From: a virus
Strand: one strand, 5' to 3'
Length of the DNA: 64,000 nucleotides
IMG/VR virus record: IMGVR_UViG_3300035182_002389
Location: 124,001 to 188,000 of that record
The position numbers and the translations under genes were made by a program. Below are positions 38,214 to 45,630 of this stretch, piece after piece. Every line of letters begins with the position of its first letter. Position 1 is the first letter of the stretch. A model generated the notes under the pieces. The model had not been told where the DNA came from and searched no databases. It saw only the letters and a program-made list of their open reading frames with translations.

Positions 38214-38328
38214 TCCATCAGATTCATCCATCAGCCAGACCCACAAAAAGTAGTGGGTTGCTCGTGGAGAACACTTGTCATGGAGTTCACTGCGAAGGAG
38301 ACTCGACGACGGGGAAGGAACGGGAAAC
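38214..38328 (+). promoter_or_regulatory. spacer with short repeats before a new operon
   Basis: Directly repeated ATCCATCAG (about 38214 and 38227) and an inverted repeat CCCAC...GTGGG (38240-38257) stand upstream of the gene at 38329. A promoter is expected after the terminator, but I see no convincing -35/-10 pair. Confidence 0.35.
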
Positions 38329-38688
38329 ATGAAAGAGTTGACCAACACCGAGAGACTTTGCGCAACGCTGCTCTACTACTTCACGAGCGGCATGGAAGCG
38401 CAGCAGGTCATCGCCTCCGATCCGAAAGCGAAGAGCATCGGGGTCGAAGCGCCGACCGACCAGAACCTCGAAGAGATCCGACACAAGACTCCCATCGCCG
38501 TATGGGAAGCTGTGATGCCTGCCGCCGAAGACGTTGTCCGACGCATCGTCGAGACGGAGCCGCGCGACGCCGGCGTCGTCGCACGAGAAGCGCTCGGCGC
38601 CGTGCGCAAGATCCAGAAGAACGTCGAGTCCTTTCTCGGCTCGCGCTCCGTTCGCCCCATGAGCGAAACGACTCGTCGTAAGTCCTAG
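38329..38688 (+). CDS. hypothetical helical protein, 119 aa
   Basis: 119 residues, helical (NTERLCATLLYYFTSGMEAQQVIAS; IAVWEAVMPAAEDVVRRIVET; AREALGAVRKIQKNVESFLGS). I choose ATG 38329 because AAGGAACGGGAAAC precedes it; an earlier in-frame ATG (38275) has none. No family recognised. First gene after the terminator. Confidence 0.55.
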   Translation: MKELTNTERLCATLLYYFTSGMEAQQVIASDPKAKSIGVEAPTDQNLEEIRHKTPIAVWEAVMPAAEDVVRRIVETEPRDAGVVAREALGAVRKIQKNVESFLGSRSVRPMSETTRRKS

Positions 38689-38793
38689 CCGCCACTCTCG
38701 CGCAAGATGCGTGCGCGATCGATTGAGGTGGTTATGGTCTTGACTCGGTCCGAGGCATGTGCGCCTCGATGACTGTATGAAGAGATTTGTCCC

Positions 38794-39288
38794 ATGGCCG
38801 TCAAGAAGATCGCGAAAGCCTCGGAGACTCTGACCATCCAGCTCCGCCGCCACCTCGAAATCGTGAACCGGATCACCCACGAGCACACCGCTTCGGTGAT
38901 TCAGACCCTTCGAGACGAAAACGACTCTCTGCGCAGGCAGATCAAGGACGATCGAAGCGAGCAGAGCGAACGGCTGCGAAATAGGGATCGGGCCATGGAG
39001 AGCATGCTCCAGTCGCTTCTCCCCATGCTCCCCATCGTCATCTCGCGCTTCTCTGGACCCTCGAACGAGTCCGGCGTCCCGCACACGGTCGCTCAGCAGG
39101 CCGTCTTCGACGTCGCCATCTTCAAGAGCTTCCTCGGCACCATCAACGAGGAGGAGTTCAACGTGCTCATCAACACCTTCGGCGGACGCCTCGCGGGCAT
39201 CATGGATCTCGCGGCTCGATACAAGCGCGAATACGAAGAAGCCCAGGGCTTCAAGAGCGACGCAAAGAAAGACCCGACCTCTCACTGA
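38794..39288 (+). CDS. coiled-coil protein, 164 aa (paralogue of 39343)
   Basis: 164 residues. Helix and coiled coil (VIQTLRDENDSLRRQIKDDRSEQSERLRNRDRAMESML), then LLPMLPIVISRF and FKSFLGTINEEEFNVLINTFGGRLAGIMDLAARYKREYEEA. The last ~90 residues align with the end of the 302-residue gene downstream. Two small hairpins (CGCGC...GCGCG; CGAGGC...GCCTCG) stand in the 105-base leader. Function unknown; perhaps a scaffold protein. Confidence 0.6.
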   Translation: MAVKKIAKASETLTIQLRRHLEIVNRITHEHTASVIQTLRDENDSLRRQIKDDRSEQSERLRNRDRAMESMLQSLLPMLPIVISRFSGPSNESGVPHTVAQQAVFDVAIFKSFLGTINEEEFNVLINTFGGRLAGIMDLAARYKREYEEAQGFKSDAKKDPTSH

Positions 39289-39342
39289 CTTGGCAGACGG
39301 GGCTGGGCGAGATTTCAACGCGAAACATCAGGAGGACGGGGC

Positions 39343-40251
39343 ATGGTCAACAAGGCGGATCTCATCAAGTGGGTGCGCAAGGCAGTCGAGGTCGGCCGCA
39401 ACGGAGTCGTCGCCAACGCCTTCAAGATCATCCACGCATCGGTCGGCAACTCCGGCACCGAGGTCGAGGAGTGGAGCAGGCCGTTCGGCGAGATCGGCGA
39501 TCTTGCCCAGCAGATGATCGACACGATCAACCGTGACTCCGAAGGCATGGAGGAGCACACGGTCACGTACCACATCCTCCCCTTCTTCGGAGAGTCGACC
39601 AAGCCGCTCGGCCGCTACCCGGTCAAGATCGACAACATCAACTACAACGACCCGGAGACCAGCTCCCTTCTCCCCCAAGAAGGAGCGCACCCGAAGGGGC
39701 TGCTCGCCCAGAACCAGCGCCACCTCGAAGGGCTCTGGAAGCTCACGGCAGGCAGCATTCACGAGGCCATGCGTCGCCTCTCCGAAGAGAACGCGTCCTT
39801 GCGCGAGCAGGTCAAGAGCATGGGCGACATGCACCTCCAAATGGTGCAGATGCGAGAGGATCTCCTCGATCGCAAGCAGGAGCGCCAGATCAAGGCCGAG
39901 AGAGCTGCGTCTGCCGAGCACATGAAGACCATGCTCATCCAGCAGCTCCTGCCGTTCCTGCCCATCGTCGTGAACAAAATCCAAGGCAAACGAGTTCTGC
40001 CCGAAGCCATCCATCCCGACGTCGAGCAGTTCAAGGTCTTCCTCAGCGGAATCAAGGAGGACGAGCTGGGCGTCCTCGTTCAGACCTTCGGCCCGCGTCT
40101 CGCTCCGCTCATGGATCTCGCCATCAAGTACAAGAAGGAATACGAAGACAAGGCCAAGGCCCACTCCGATCGCGCAAGCGAGCTGATGCCTTCCATGCCC
40201 GGACCGGGACCTCTTCCTGGCTTCCCTGCGCCTCGGGGCCTCGGGAGCTGA
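39343..40251 (+). CDS. coiled-coil protein, 302 aa (paralogue of 38794)
   Basis: 302 residues. A unique N-terminal half (KADLIKWVRKAVEVGRNGVVANAFKII; HTVTYHILPFFGESTKPLGRYPVKI) is joined to the shared coiled-coil part (LSEENASLREQVKSMGDMHLQMV) and the end LLPFLPIVVNKI..FKVFLSGIKEDELGVLVQTFG..LAPLMDLAIKYKKEYED. A Pro-rich tail follows. The shared C-terminal helix bundle may mediate assembly. CAGGAGGACGGGGC is a strong ribosome site. Confidence 0.6.
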   Translation: MVNKADLIKWVRKAVEVGRNGVVANAFKIIHASVGNSGTEVEEWSRPFGEIGDLAQQMIDTINRDSEGMEEHTVTYHILPFFGESTKPLGRYPVKIDNINYNDPETSSLLPQEGAHPKGLLAQNQRHLEGLWKLTAGSIHEAMRRLSEENASLREQVKSMGDMHLQMVQMREDLLDRKQERQIKAERAASAEHMKTMLIQQLLPFLPIVVNKIQGKRVLPEAIHPDVEQFKVFLSGIKEDELGVLVQTFGPRLAPLMDLAIKYKKEYEDKAKAHSDRASELMPSMPGPGPLPGFPAPRGLGS

Positions 40252-40275
40252 CAGATCGGCTACCATGAGGAGGCC

Positions 40276-40479
40276 ATGTCCAAGGTCACCTCGTACTACG
40301 CGCAGCGTCCCGCCCTCACCCACCTCGTGAGGACCGGGGCGCTCGCCGATTTGGGCGATCAGGACCCTCTTGGGATTCCTCGCAGGTCCAACGGCGACGC
40401 GGTCGGACTGCTCGTCCTCACCACGGCGACCTCCATCGCGGGAGCTTTGCTCCTCTACCAGCTCACCCGCCACGACTGA
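40276..40479 (+). CDS. small membrane protein with QRPAL tag, 67 aa
   Basis: 67 residues. MSKVTSYYAQRPALTHLVR contains the RPxL tag, then a membrane segment about 44-61 (VGLLVLTTATSIAGALLLYQ) and a short tail. ATGAGGAGGCC before the ATG is a strong ribosome site. Last gene before the operator-like spacer. Confidence 0.55.
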   Translation: MSKVTSYYAQRPALTHLVRTGALADLGDQDPLGIPRRSNGDAVGLLVLTTATSIAGALLLYQLTRHD

Positions 40480-40486
40480 AATGTCC

Positions 40487-40536
40487 CGAATACAGCAGGT
40501 ATTGCCCCGAATACCTCAGAACAGCGCCTCGAATAC
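40487..40536. promoter_or_regulatory. three CGAATAC repeats at two-turn spacing
   Basis: CGAATAC occurs at 40487, 40508 and 40530, 21 and 22 bases apart, so the copies face the same side of the helix. GGTATT at 40499 and AATACC at 40510 also form an inverted repeat. This looks like a multi-site operator upstream of the histone-like operon. Confidence 0.5.
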
Positions 40537-40549
40537 CTTCCGACGCCCC

Positions 40550-40564
40550 GACTTTCGACAAGCC
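40550..40564. promoter_or_regulatory. 15-bp dyad site (GACTT-TCGAC-AAGCC)
   Basis: 14 bases after the CGAATAC cluster. TTGACA follows at 40584-40589, and an inverted repeat GAGGCC-AAA-GGCCTC lies at 40621-40635 in the leader of the histone-like gene. Confidence 0.55.
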
Positions 40565-40677
40565 GACGCCTTAGACGTTGTGCTTGACAGCCGAAAATCA
40601 TGTATCGTGGTCCTCGTGCTGAGGCCAAAGGCCTCGCCTCCTTCCAAACCCGGAAGGCAAAGAAGGGACGGCCTCTC

Positions 40678-41220
40678 ATGGCGTGGACACTCGAAGGCAC
40701 CAAGAAGGCAATCGCGACGATCACCAAGCAGCTCAAGACGGGCAAGAACAAGGCGGGCAAGAAGCTCACCGCGTCCGGCCGCATGATGCTGGAGTGCGCC
40801 CTCGTCACGCAGCAGAACAACTTCGCGAAGCTCACGGGCCACCCGAAGGCCGCCCTCGCCGTCGGCGCCGGTAAGAAGTCGGCCAAGAAGAAGACCACGA
40901 AGAAGGCCGCGAAGAAGAAGGCCGCGAAGAAGAAGGCCGCGAAGAAGAAGGCCGCGAAGACCGTCGCCGGATCCTTCTCGGTCCCGAAGAAGACCGCGAA
41001 GAAGGCCGCGAAGAAGCGCCCGGCGAAGAAGACCGCGAAGAAGACCGCCAAGAAACGTCCGGCGAAGAAGACCGCGAAGAAGACCGCCAAGAAGCGTCCG
41101 GCGAAGAAGACCGCCAAGAAGCGTCCGGCGAAGAAGGCCGCCAAGAAACGCCCGGCGAAGAAGGCCAAGAAGAGCGCGAAGAAGACCAAGAAGAGCGCGA
41201 AGAAGTCGGCCAAGAAGTAG
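40678..41220 (+). CDS. Lys/Ala-rich histone-like protein, 180 aa
   Basis: 180 residues. A small N-terminal region (MAWTLEGTKKAIATITKQLKTGKNKAGKKL; MLECALVTQQNNFAKLTGHPKAA) is followed by ~115 residues of AAKK, RPAKKTAKK repeats. It should bind and condense DNA through its charge, like histone H1 tails and Hc1/AlgP. ATG 40678 (AAGGGA before it) is preferred over ATG 40600, which would make the leader hairpin coding. The GCGAAGAAG codon repeats may be prone to slippage. Confidence 0.75.
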   Translation: MAWTLEGTKKAIATITKQLKTGKNKAGKKLTASGRMMLECALVTQQNNFAKLTGHPKAALAVGAGKKSAKKKTTKKAAKKKAAKKKAAKKKAAKTVAGSFSVPKKTAKKAAKKRPAKKTAKKTAKKRPAKKTAKKTAKKRPAKKTAKKRPAKKAAKKRPAKKAKKSAKKTKKSAKKSAKK

Positions 41221-41264
41221 TCCAGGCCCCGCGCGTTCCACCCTCCCACGAAAGAGAGATCACG

Positions 41265-41501
41265 ATGGCGGCGAAGAAGAAGACGACGAAGAAGAGCGCG
41301 AAGAAGAGCCCCAAGCGCGCCAAGAGCGCCAAGGCGCCGCACGCTGCGAAGAAGGCCGCTGCGGCGAAGGTTCTGGAGAAGAACGGCGCGTCCAAGAAGA
41401 CGATGGCCTATCTCCAGAAGATGATCGGCAAGCTCCCGGCTGCGCACTCGGTCATCATCATCGAGTCCTGGCGGCGCCCCGCGAAGAAGCGCGCGAAGTA
41501 G
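41265..41501 (+). CDS. Lys/Ala-rich small basic protein, 78 aa
   Basis: 78 residues. The N-terminal half is AAKKKTTKKSAKKSPKRAKS. The C-terminal half carries a small folded part (EKNGASKKTMAYLQKMIGKLPAAHSVIIIESWRR) and a basic end. Probably nucleic-acid binding. GAAAGAGAGATCACG precedes the ATG. Second member of the histone-like operon. Confidence 0.65.
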   Translation: MAAKKKTTKKSAKKSPKRAKSAKAPHAAKKAAAAKVLEKNGASKKTMAYLQKMIGKLPAAHSVIIIESWRRPAKKRAK

Positions 41502-41553
41502 CTCGCGCCCCGAAACCCTCAGAGTCTGCCCTTACCGGCGCAAGGAGACGTTC

Positions 41554-42546
41554 ATGGCTGCGAAGAAGAGTGCGAAGAAGGCGAAGAAGGCGAAGAAGCC
41601 CGCCAAGGCCCGCAAGCCCGCCAAGGCCCGCAAGCCCGTCAAGGCTCACAAGACGGCGAAGAAGACCGCGAAGGCTCGGAAGCCTGCGAAGAAGACCGCG
41701 AAGCGCTCGAAGGCCACCATGAGCAAGCGCGACGCGCAGCTCAAGCGTCTGCTCGGCCTGCGCGCCTTCCACAAGCGTCAGGGCCACGACACGTCCGACA
41801 TGGACGCGAAGCTCGCCAAGATGATGCCGGGCAAGTGGGACGAGGCGGTCACCATCGCGAAGGTCGGCAAGCCGGCGAAGGCTCGCAAGCCGAAGTCGCG
41901 CAAGCCGAAGAAGGCCGCGAAGAAGTCGGCGAAAAAGTCCCCCAAGAAGTCGGCCAAGAAGAAGGCGCACCTCGGCTACACGCCGACCGGACGCCCGAAG
42001 CAGAAGCTCGACAAGAAGAGCCGTCGCTACAAGGCGGCCGTCATCAACGTCGCGAAGGCTCGCCTCTTCCGTCACACGAAGAAGCTCGTCGACGCCGGCG
42101 TCCTCACCCCCGACGAGGGGCGCAAGCTCGCGGGCGACATCGAGCTGGACTTCAGCAAGCTCGGCGCCGACCACCCGCTCGCCAAGGAAGCGGCGGCCAA
42201 GCTCGCGGCCCAGGAAGAGGCTCGCCTCAACTCCATCGCCGCCGAAGCGAAGCGTCGTGAAGGCATCCGCACCGGCCGAGCCGCACACGGTTCCGGCCGC
42301 ATGGCGACCGGCGGCAAGCGTGCTCTTCCGGCACGCCCCACGCGCCACCGCGGACCGAACGTCTCGGCGTCCTTCGGGCGCAGCGCGTCGACGGGCGTTC
42401 CGAACGTCTCCGCCGCGGCTCCCCACGGCCGTCTCATGACGAAGGCCGAGTTCGAGATCATGGACCGCAAACGTCGGGAGGCCGAGCGCCTGCCGCACTT
42501 CAAGATGGAAGGTGAGGAAAGCGAGCCCGTCACCATCCGCCGCTGA
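41554..42546 (+). CDS. Lys/Ala-rich histone-like protein with C-terminal domains, 330 aa
   Basis: 330 residues. Residues 1-~55 are AKKAKKPAKARKP repeats; ~58-110 a small helical domain (KRDAQLKRLLGLRAFHKRQGHDTSDMDAKLAKMM); ~110-145 a second basic repeat. Residues ~160-245 are helical (VINVAKARLFRHTKKLVDAGVLTPDEGRKLAGDIEL), and the rest is an Arg/Gly-rich and mixed tail. Two basic tails around folded modules suggest bridging of DNA segments. AAGGAGACGTTC is a strong ribosome site. Confidence 0.7.
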   Translation: MAAKKSAKKAKKAKKPAKARKPAKARKPVKAHKTAKKTAKARKPAKKTAKRSKATMSKRDAQLKRLLGLRAFHKRQGHDTSDMDAKLAKMMPGKWDEAVTIAKVGKPAKARKPKSRKPKKAAKKSAKKSPKKSAKKKAHLGYTPTGRPKQKLDKKSRRYKAAVINVAKARLFRHTKKLVDAGVLTPDEGRKLAGDIELDFSKLGADHPLAKEAAAKLAAQEEARLNSIAAEAKRREGIRTGRAAHGSGRMATGGKRALPARPTRHRGPNVSASFGRSASTGVPNVSAAAPHGRLMTKAEFEIMDRKRREAERLPHFKMEGEESEPVTIRR

Positions 42547-42603
42547 TCCAATCGGATCTCACAACGCGCCCTGCTCTTCTTCTTGGAGGGCGGGGCGCAG
42601 TGC

Positions 42604-42609
42604 TATCAT
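42604..42609 (+). promoter_or_regulatory. -10-like box, leaderless gene at 42617
   Basis: TATCAT, seven bases before the ATG. A GC-rich imperfect hairpin (GCGCCC...GGGCG.GGCGC) just upstream may end the histone-like transcript. Confidence 0.45.
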
Positions 42610-42616
42610 CTGACGC

Positions 42617-42805
42617 ATGGACGCAGCCGATCGGCCCATCCTTGCGCGGCTCATGGATGGAACTCGTATGACCCCGAACGGCTTCTTTCTTGGCGCCGTG
42701 TCTGGCAGCGTCCTCGCCGTCCTCGGACTGCTCCTCCAACGCAAGCGCATCCTCGAACGCGAGCGAGACGTCGAAGCCTCCATCGAGGCCTCCGTTCCGC
42801 GGTGA
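42617..42805 (+). CDS. small membrane protein with RPIL tag, 62 aa
   Basis: 62 residues. MDAADRPILARLMDG carries the tag, then a membrane segment about 22-40 (GFFLGAVSGSVLAVLGLLL) and QRKRILERERDVEASIEA. Probably leaderless. Upstream of the RadA-like gene. Function unknown. Confidence 0.55.
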   Translation: MDAADRPILARLMDGTRMTPNGFFLGAVSGSVLAVLGLLLQRKRILERERDVEASIEASVPR

Positions 42806-42830
42806 CGTTCGATAAAGAGGTGATTAGGAT
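42802..42830 (+). promoter_or_regulatory. promoter GTGACG-N17-TAGGAT, leaderless RadA-like gene
   Basis: GTGACG (42802-42807) and TAGGAT (42825-42830) are 17 bases apart, and the ATG follows six bases after the box. The -35 overlaps the end of the previous gene. Confidence 0.55.
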
Positions 42831-42836
42831 GGCGAG

Positions 42837-43964
42837 ATGACCATCTTCCGCTGCGTCGCGTGCGAGGCGCTCACGCAGGTGTCGTTCCCTCACTGCCGCA
42901 CGTGTGGCACGACCAACGGCTACCACAAAGCGCCGAAGGGGACACGGATGCCCAGACCCAAGCCCGAAGGCGCCGGCGGAGCGCCCGGCATGGGAGGATT
43001 CGGCGATTTTGGCGGAGGGTTTGGCGGCGTCGATGACGCGCCCCTTGACCTCGATCCGGTGGGCGGCGCTCCTGGGTTCGATCCGCCCGGACTTGGCGGA
43101 CCGCCCGGCCCAACCGGCAAGAAGATCCGAAACACAGCAGGCTACGAAGAGCCCGACAAGAAGCCGCGCGCCGTATCCATCGGCCGCGTCGCCGTGCAAA
43201 AGCGAAGGCGCCTCGCGACCGGAATCAAGCAGCTCGATCGCGTTCTCGGAGGCAGCGAGCAGAAAGGGTTCGGCATCGTCACCGGGTCCTCTGTCATGGT
43301 CGATGGAAGCCCCGGCATCGGTAAATCCACGCTGCTCCTTCAAGCGGCTGCGAAGCTTGCGCTGCAAGGACCCGTCCTCGTCGCAACCGGCGAGGAGGCC
43401 ATCGACGACATCAAAGAGCGCGCGCTGCGTCTGAAGATCCTCAAGGATCCGACGGTCCGAAAGAACCTGCTCCTCGTCGAGATGACCGACACTGACGATC
43501 TCATCGAGATCATCGAGAAGCGAAAGCCCATCGCCGTCATCATGGACTCGGTGCAGATGTTCATCTCAGAGAATGCCGTCGGTCAAGCCGGCTCCGAACC
43601 TCAGTGCAAGTACATCCTGAATGAGCTGATCAAGAAGACGACAAAGCCCATGGGCATCGCTCTCTTCATCGTCTCGCAGGTGACCAAGGACGGCGATGCG
43701 CGAGGTCCCAACACCATCGCGCACATGGTCGACGCACACCTCAAGTTCGACCGCGAGAACCCCAAGGATCTCTCCGACGTGAAGCGCCGCCTCTGGCAAA
43801 AGAAGAACCGCAACGGCAACATCGCCATCACGGGCCGCTTCTGGATGACCGACAAGGGGCTGCGAGGTCTCAAGCACAAAGACGTTGTCGACTTCACAGC
43901 TCCGCGCAAGGAGCCGAAGATCAAAAAATCCGCGCGCGATCACGGACACAGCAAGGCGGCTTGA
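42837..43964 (+). CDS. RadA/Sms-like RecA-fold ATPase
   Basis: 375 residues. N-terminal zinc ribbon C6-x2-C9...C20-x2-C23, a Gly/Pro-rich linker (about 45-95), then the RecA-fold core. Walker A is DGSPGIGKST (156-165), Walker B IAVIMD (232-237), and KKNRNG (322-327) corresponds to RadA's KNRFG. The Lon-like C-terminal domain of cellular RadA is missing; a short basic tail replaces it. RadA drives branch migration in recombination. In a virus it may serve replication-recombination; the linker and missing domain are atypical. No ribosome site, leaderless layout. Confidence 0.8.
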   Translation: MTIFRCVACEALTQVSFPHCRTCGTTNGYHKAPKGTRMPRPKPEGAGGAPGMGGFGDFGGGFGGVDDAPLDLDPVGGAPGFDPPGLGGPPGPTGKKIRNTAGYEEPDKKPRAVSIGRVAVQKRRRLATGIKQLDRVLGGSEQKGFGIVTGSSVMVDGSPGIGKSTLLLQAAAKLALQGPVLVATGEEAIDDIKERALRLKILKDPTVRKNLLLVEMTDTDDLIEIIEKRKPIAVIMDSVQMFISENAVGQAGSEPQCKYILNELIKKTTKPMGIALFIVSQVTKDGDARGPNTIAHMVDAHLKFDRENPKDLSDVKRRLWQKKNRNGNIAITGRFWMTDKGLRGLKHKDVVDFTAPRKEPKIKKSARDHGHSKAA

Positions 43965-43972
43965 GACAAGCC
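43958..43972. promoter_or_regulatory. 15-bp dyad site (GGCTT-GAGAC-AAGCC)
   Basis: A perfect inverted repeat overlapping the stop codon of the RadA-like gene, 95 bases before ATG 44068. TAGGAT at about 44036, in GCGGTAGGATACG, is a likely -10 box for the fibre operon. Confidence 0.55.
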
Positions 43973-44067
43973 AGCGCGATCTGACCGAGCCGATCAGGCC
44001 CAACCATCGCTGCTAGGAAGCTCTGACGAACAGCGGTAGGATACGCTTCTAGGAGAGAAGCCGCCCG

Positions 44068-44835
44068 ATGTCCGTCACCATCGTCAAGCCGAACGTCACG
44101 GACGACCCGCTCCCCAGCGTCGTGCCGCCGCCTGGCTACCGCCTCTTTCCCGTCGCCAACTTCTCGCCAAGCGGAAACGTTGCAGGGCAGATCGTCATCG
44201 AGGGACAGATTCTCAACGCGGCAGGTCGACCTGTCGCAAGCGGATCCACCTACGACGCAGAGCTTTTTCTCTTCGTTCAGGGACAGTGGATGCTTGCCGG
44301 TCGCCCGGTCATCAGCGCATCGGGAGGGGACGGCCCCTCCGCGCCTTTCGGGTCGGGCGGCGGGCACAAGTCTGCTCGCTACATCAGCTTCCTGTTCGGG
44401 GGACTCATCGACGTCGTTGCGCAAGGATTTCTTCGCATCACCAACGTGCAGTCGCCCACCGAACTGGCCGGCAGCATGGTCTTCAACATCCACGCGGCCG
44501 AGCCGACGGCGACCAATCCGCGAAGCTTGTCGGGCACGCCGGAGGCTTCTCTCACGGCCCCAAGCAACTGGAGAACGCTTCCGACGTTCTCCAACACCAC
44601 CGCCATCGATCCGCTCGTCACTGTTCCTACGCCCGTCGAACAGTACGTCCTTCTTCAGACCGACCCGCTGAGCCCGAGGCCTGCCTTCATTTGCAGCGCC
44701 GCGACACCTGCCGGCGACGGATACCTGCTTCTTCAGGGTGAAGAAATCCAGTGGCCCACGCGCGATGCGAGCGAAATCTACATTCGCTCCAACGGCATTC
44801 CGACCAACGTCATCGTCCGGGCCACCAAGTTCTAG
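44068..44835 (+). CDS. beta-rich virion-type protein, 255 aa (pair with 44864)
   Basis: 255 residues, about 45% identical by eye over several blocks to the next gene: TIVKPNVTDDPLPSV..P.GYRLFP, QIVIEGQILNAAGRPV, HKSARYISFLFGGLIDV, NWRTLPTFSNT and VPTPVEQYVLLQTD...IQWPTRDASEIYI. No membrane segment. The strand-rich repeat plan suits capsid, spike-base or fibre proteins. AGGAGAGAAG ribosome site. Confidence 0.6.
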   Translation: MSVTIVKPNVTDDPLPSVVPPPGYRLFPVANFSPSGNVAGQIVIEGQILNAAGRPVASGSTYDAELFLFVQGQWMLAGRPVISASGGDGPSAPFGSGGGHKSARYISFLFGGLIDVVAQGFLRITNVQSPTELAGSMVFNIHAAEPTATNPRSLSGTPEASLTAPSNWRTLPTFSNTTAIDPLVTVPTPVEQYVLLQTDPLSPRPAFICSAATPAGDGYLLLQGEEIQWPTRDASEIYIRSNGIPTNVIVRATKF

Positions 44836-44863
44836 TTCGCAGGCGACACGGGAGAAACACGAG

Positions 44864-45628
44864 ATGATCACGCCCATCGTCAAGCCCGACGTTCTGCCCG
44901 ATCCGGTTCCGGGTCTTGCGCCCTCCGTTCCAGGGTATCGGCGCTTCCCTGCCTCGAACTTCGTTCCCCGAGGGGGATTCGCAAACCAGATCACCGTCGA
45001 AGGACAGATTCTCGACGCCAACAAGCAGCCCGTCGCAGGCTCCTCCTACGACGCCATCCTGTACCTGCTCATCGACGGCATTTGGCGACAGGCAGGAAAG
45101 CCCGTCACAAACATCGCGGGCGGAAGCGGGCCGCAGCCCGCGCTTGGATCGGGCAGGGGATACACGTCCGCGCGCGTCGTCAGCTTTCTTTACGGGGGCA
45201 TCGTCGATGTTGCCGCCGAGGGCTACATTCAGGTCGTCAACATCGTCCCGCTCACCGGCGTCTCGATGCTCTTCAAGGTGCAGAGCCCCGAACCTTCTGC
45301 CACCGTTTCTCGAAGCCTCTCTGGCGCACCGGAGGTATCCCTCGCTCCGCCTGCGACCTGGAAGACGCTGCCCACGTTCGTGAATGCTGGCGCTCTCGGT
45401 CCTCTCGTCCCCGTTCCTACGCCGGTCGAGCAGTACGTTCTCCTTCAAGCGGACGCTGGCAACCCGGGCCAAACCGTCATCGTTAGCCAGGGCATCGGCA
45501 GCCTCAGCCAAGGCTTCGAGCTTGCTGCTGGCAAATCTATCCAGTGGCCGACGCGCGACGCCGGCAACATCTACATCCTCACCGACCAAGCGGCGGGCGC
45601 CATCACCATCCGCGTGACGAGGTTCTAA
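44864..45628 (+). CDS. beta-rich virion-type protein, 254 aa (pair with 44068)
   Basis: 254 residues. MITPIVKPDVLPDPVPG..PGYRRFP, QITVEGQILDANKQPV, YTSARVVSFLYGGIVDV, TWKTLPTFVNAGALGPLVPVPTPVEQYVLLQAD and IQWPTRDAGNIYI align with the preceding protein, so the two come from a tandem duplication. GGGAGAAACACG precedes the ATG. It is directly followed by the collagen-like gene and may be its partner. Confidence 0.6.
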   Translation: MITPIVKPDVLPDPVPGLAPSVPGYRRFPASNFVPRGGFANQITVEGQILDANKQPVAGSSYDAILYLLIDGIWRQAGKPVTNIAGGSGPQPALGSGRGYTSARVVSFLYGGIVDVAAEGYIQVVNIVPLTGVSMLFKVQSPEPSATVSRSLSGAPEVSLAPPATWKTLPTFVNAGALGPLVPVPTPVEQYVLLQADAGNPGQTVIVSQGIGSLSQGFELAAGKSIQWPTRDAGNIYILTDQAAGAITIRVTRF

Positions 45629-45630
45629 AC

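Noticed and set aside
40455-42498. Long leftward frames rich in Leu/Arg/Phe opposite the histone-like genes
   Set aside because: They are antisense to AAGAAG/GCGAAG repeats; no conserved motif and no plausible start.
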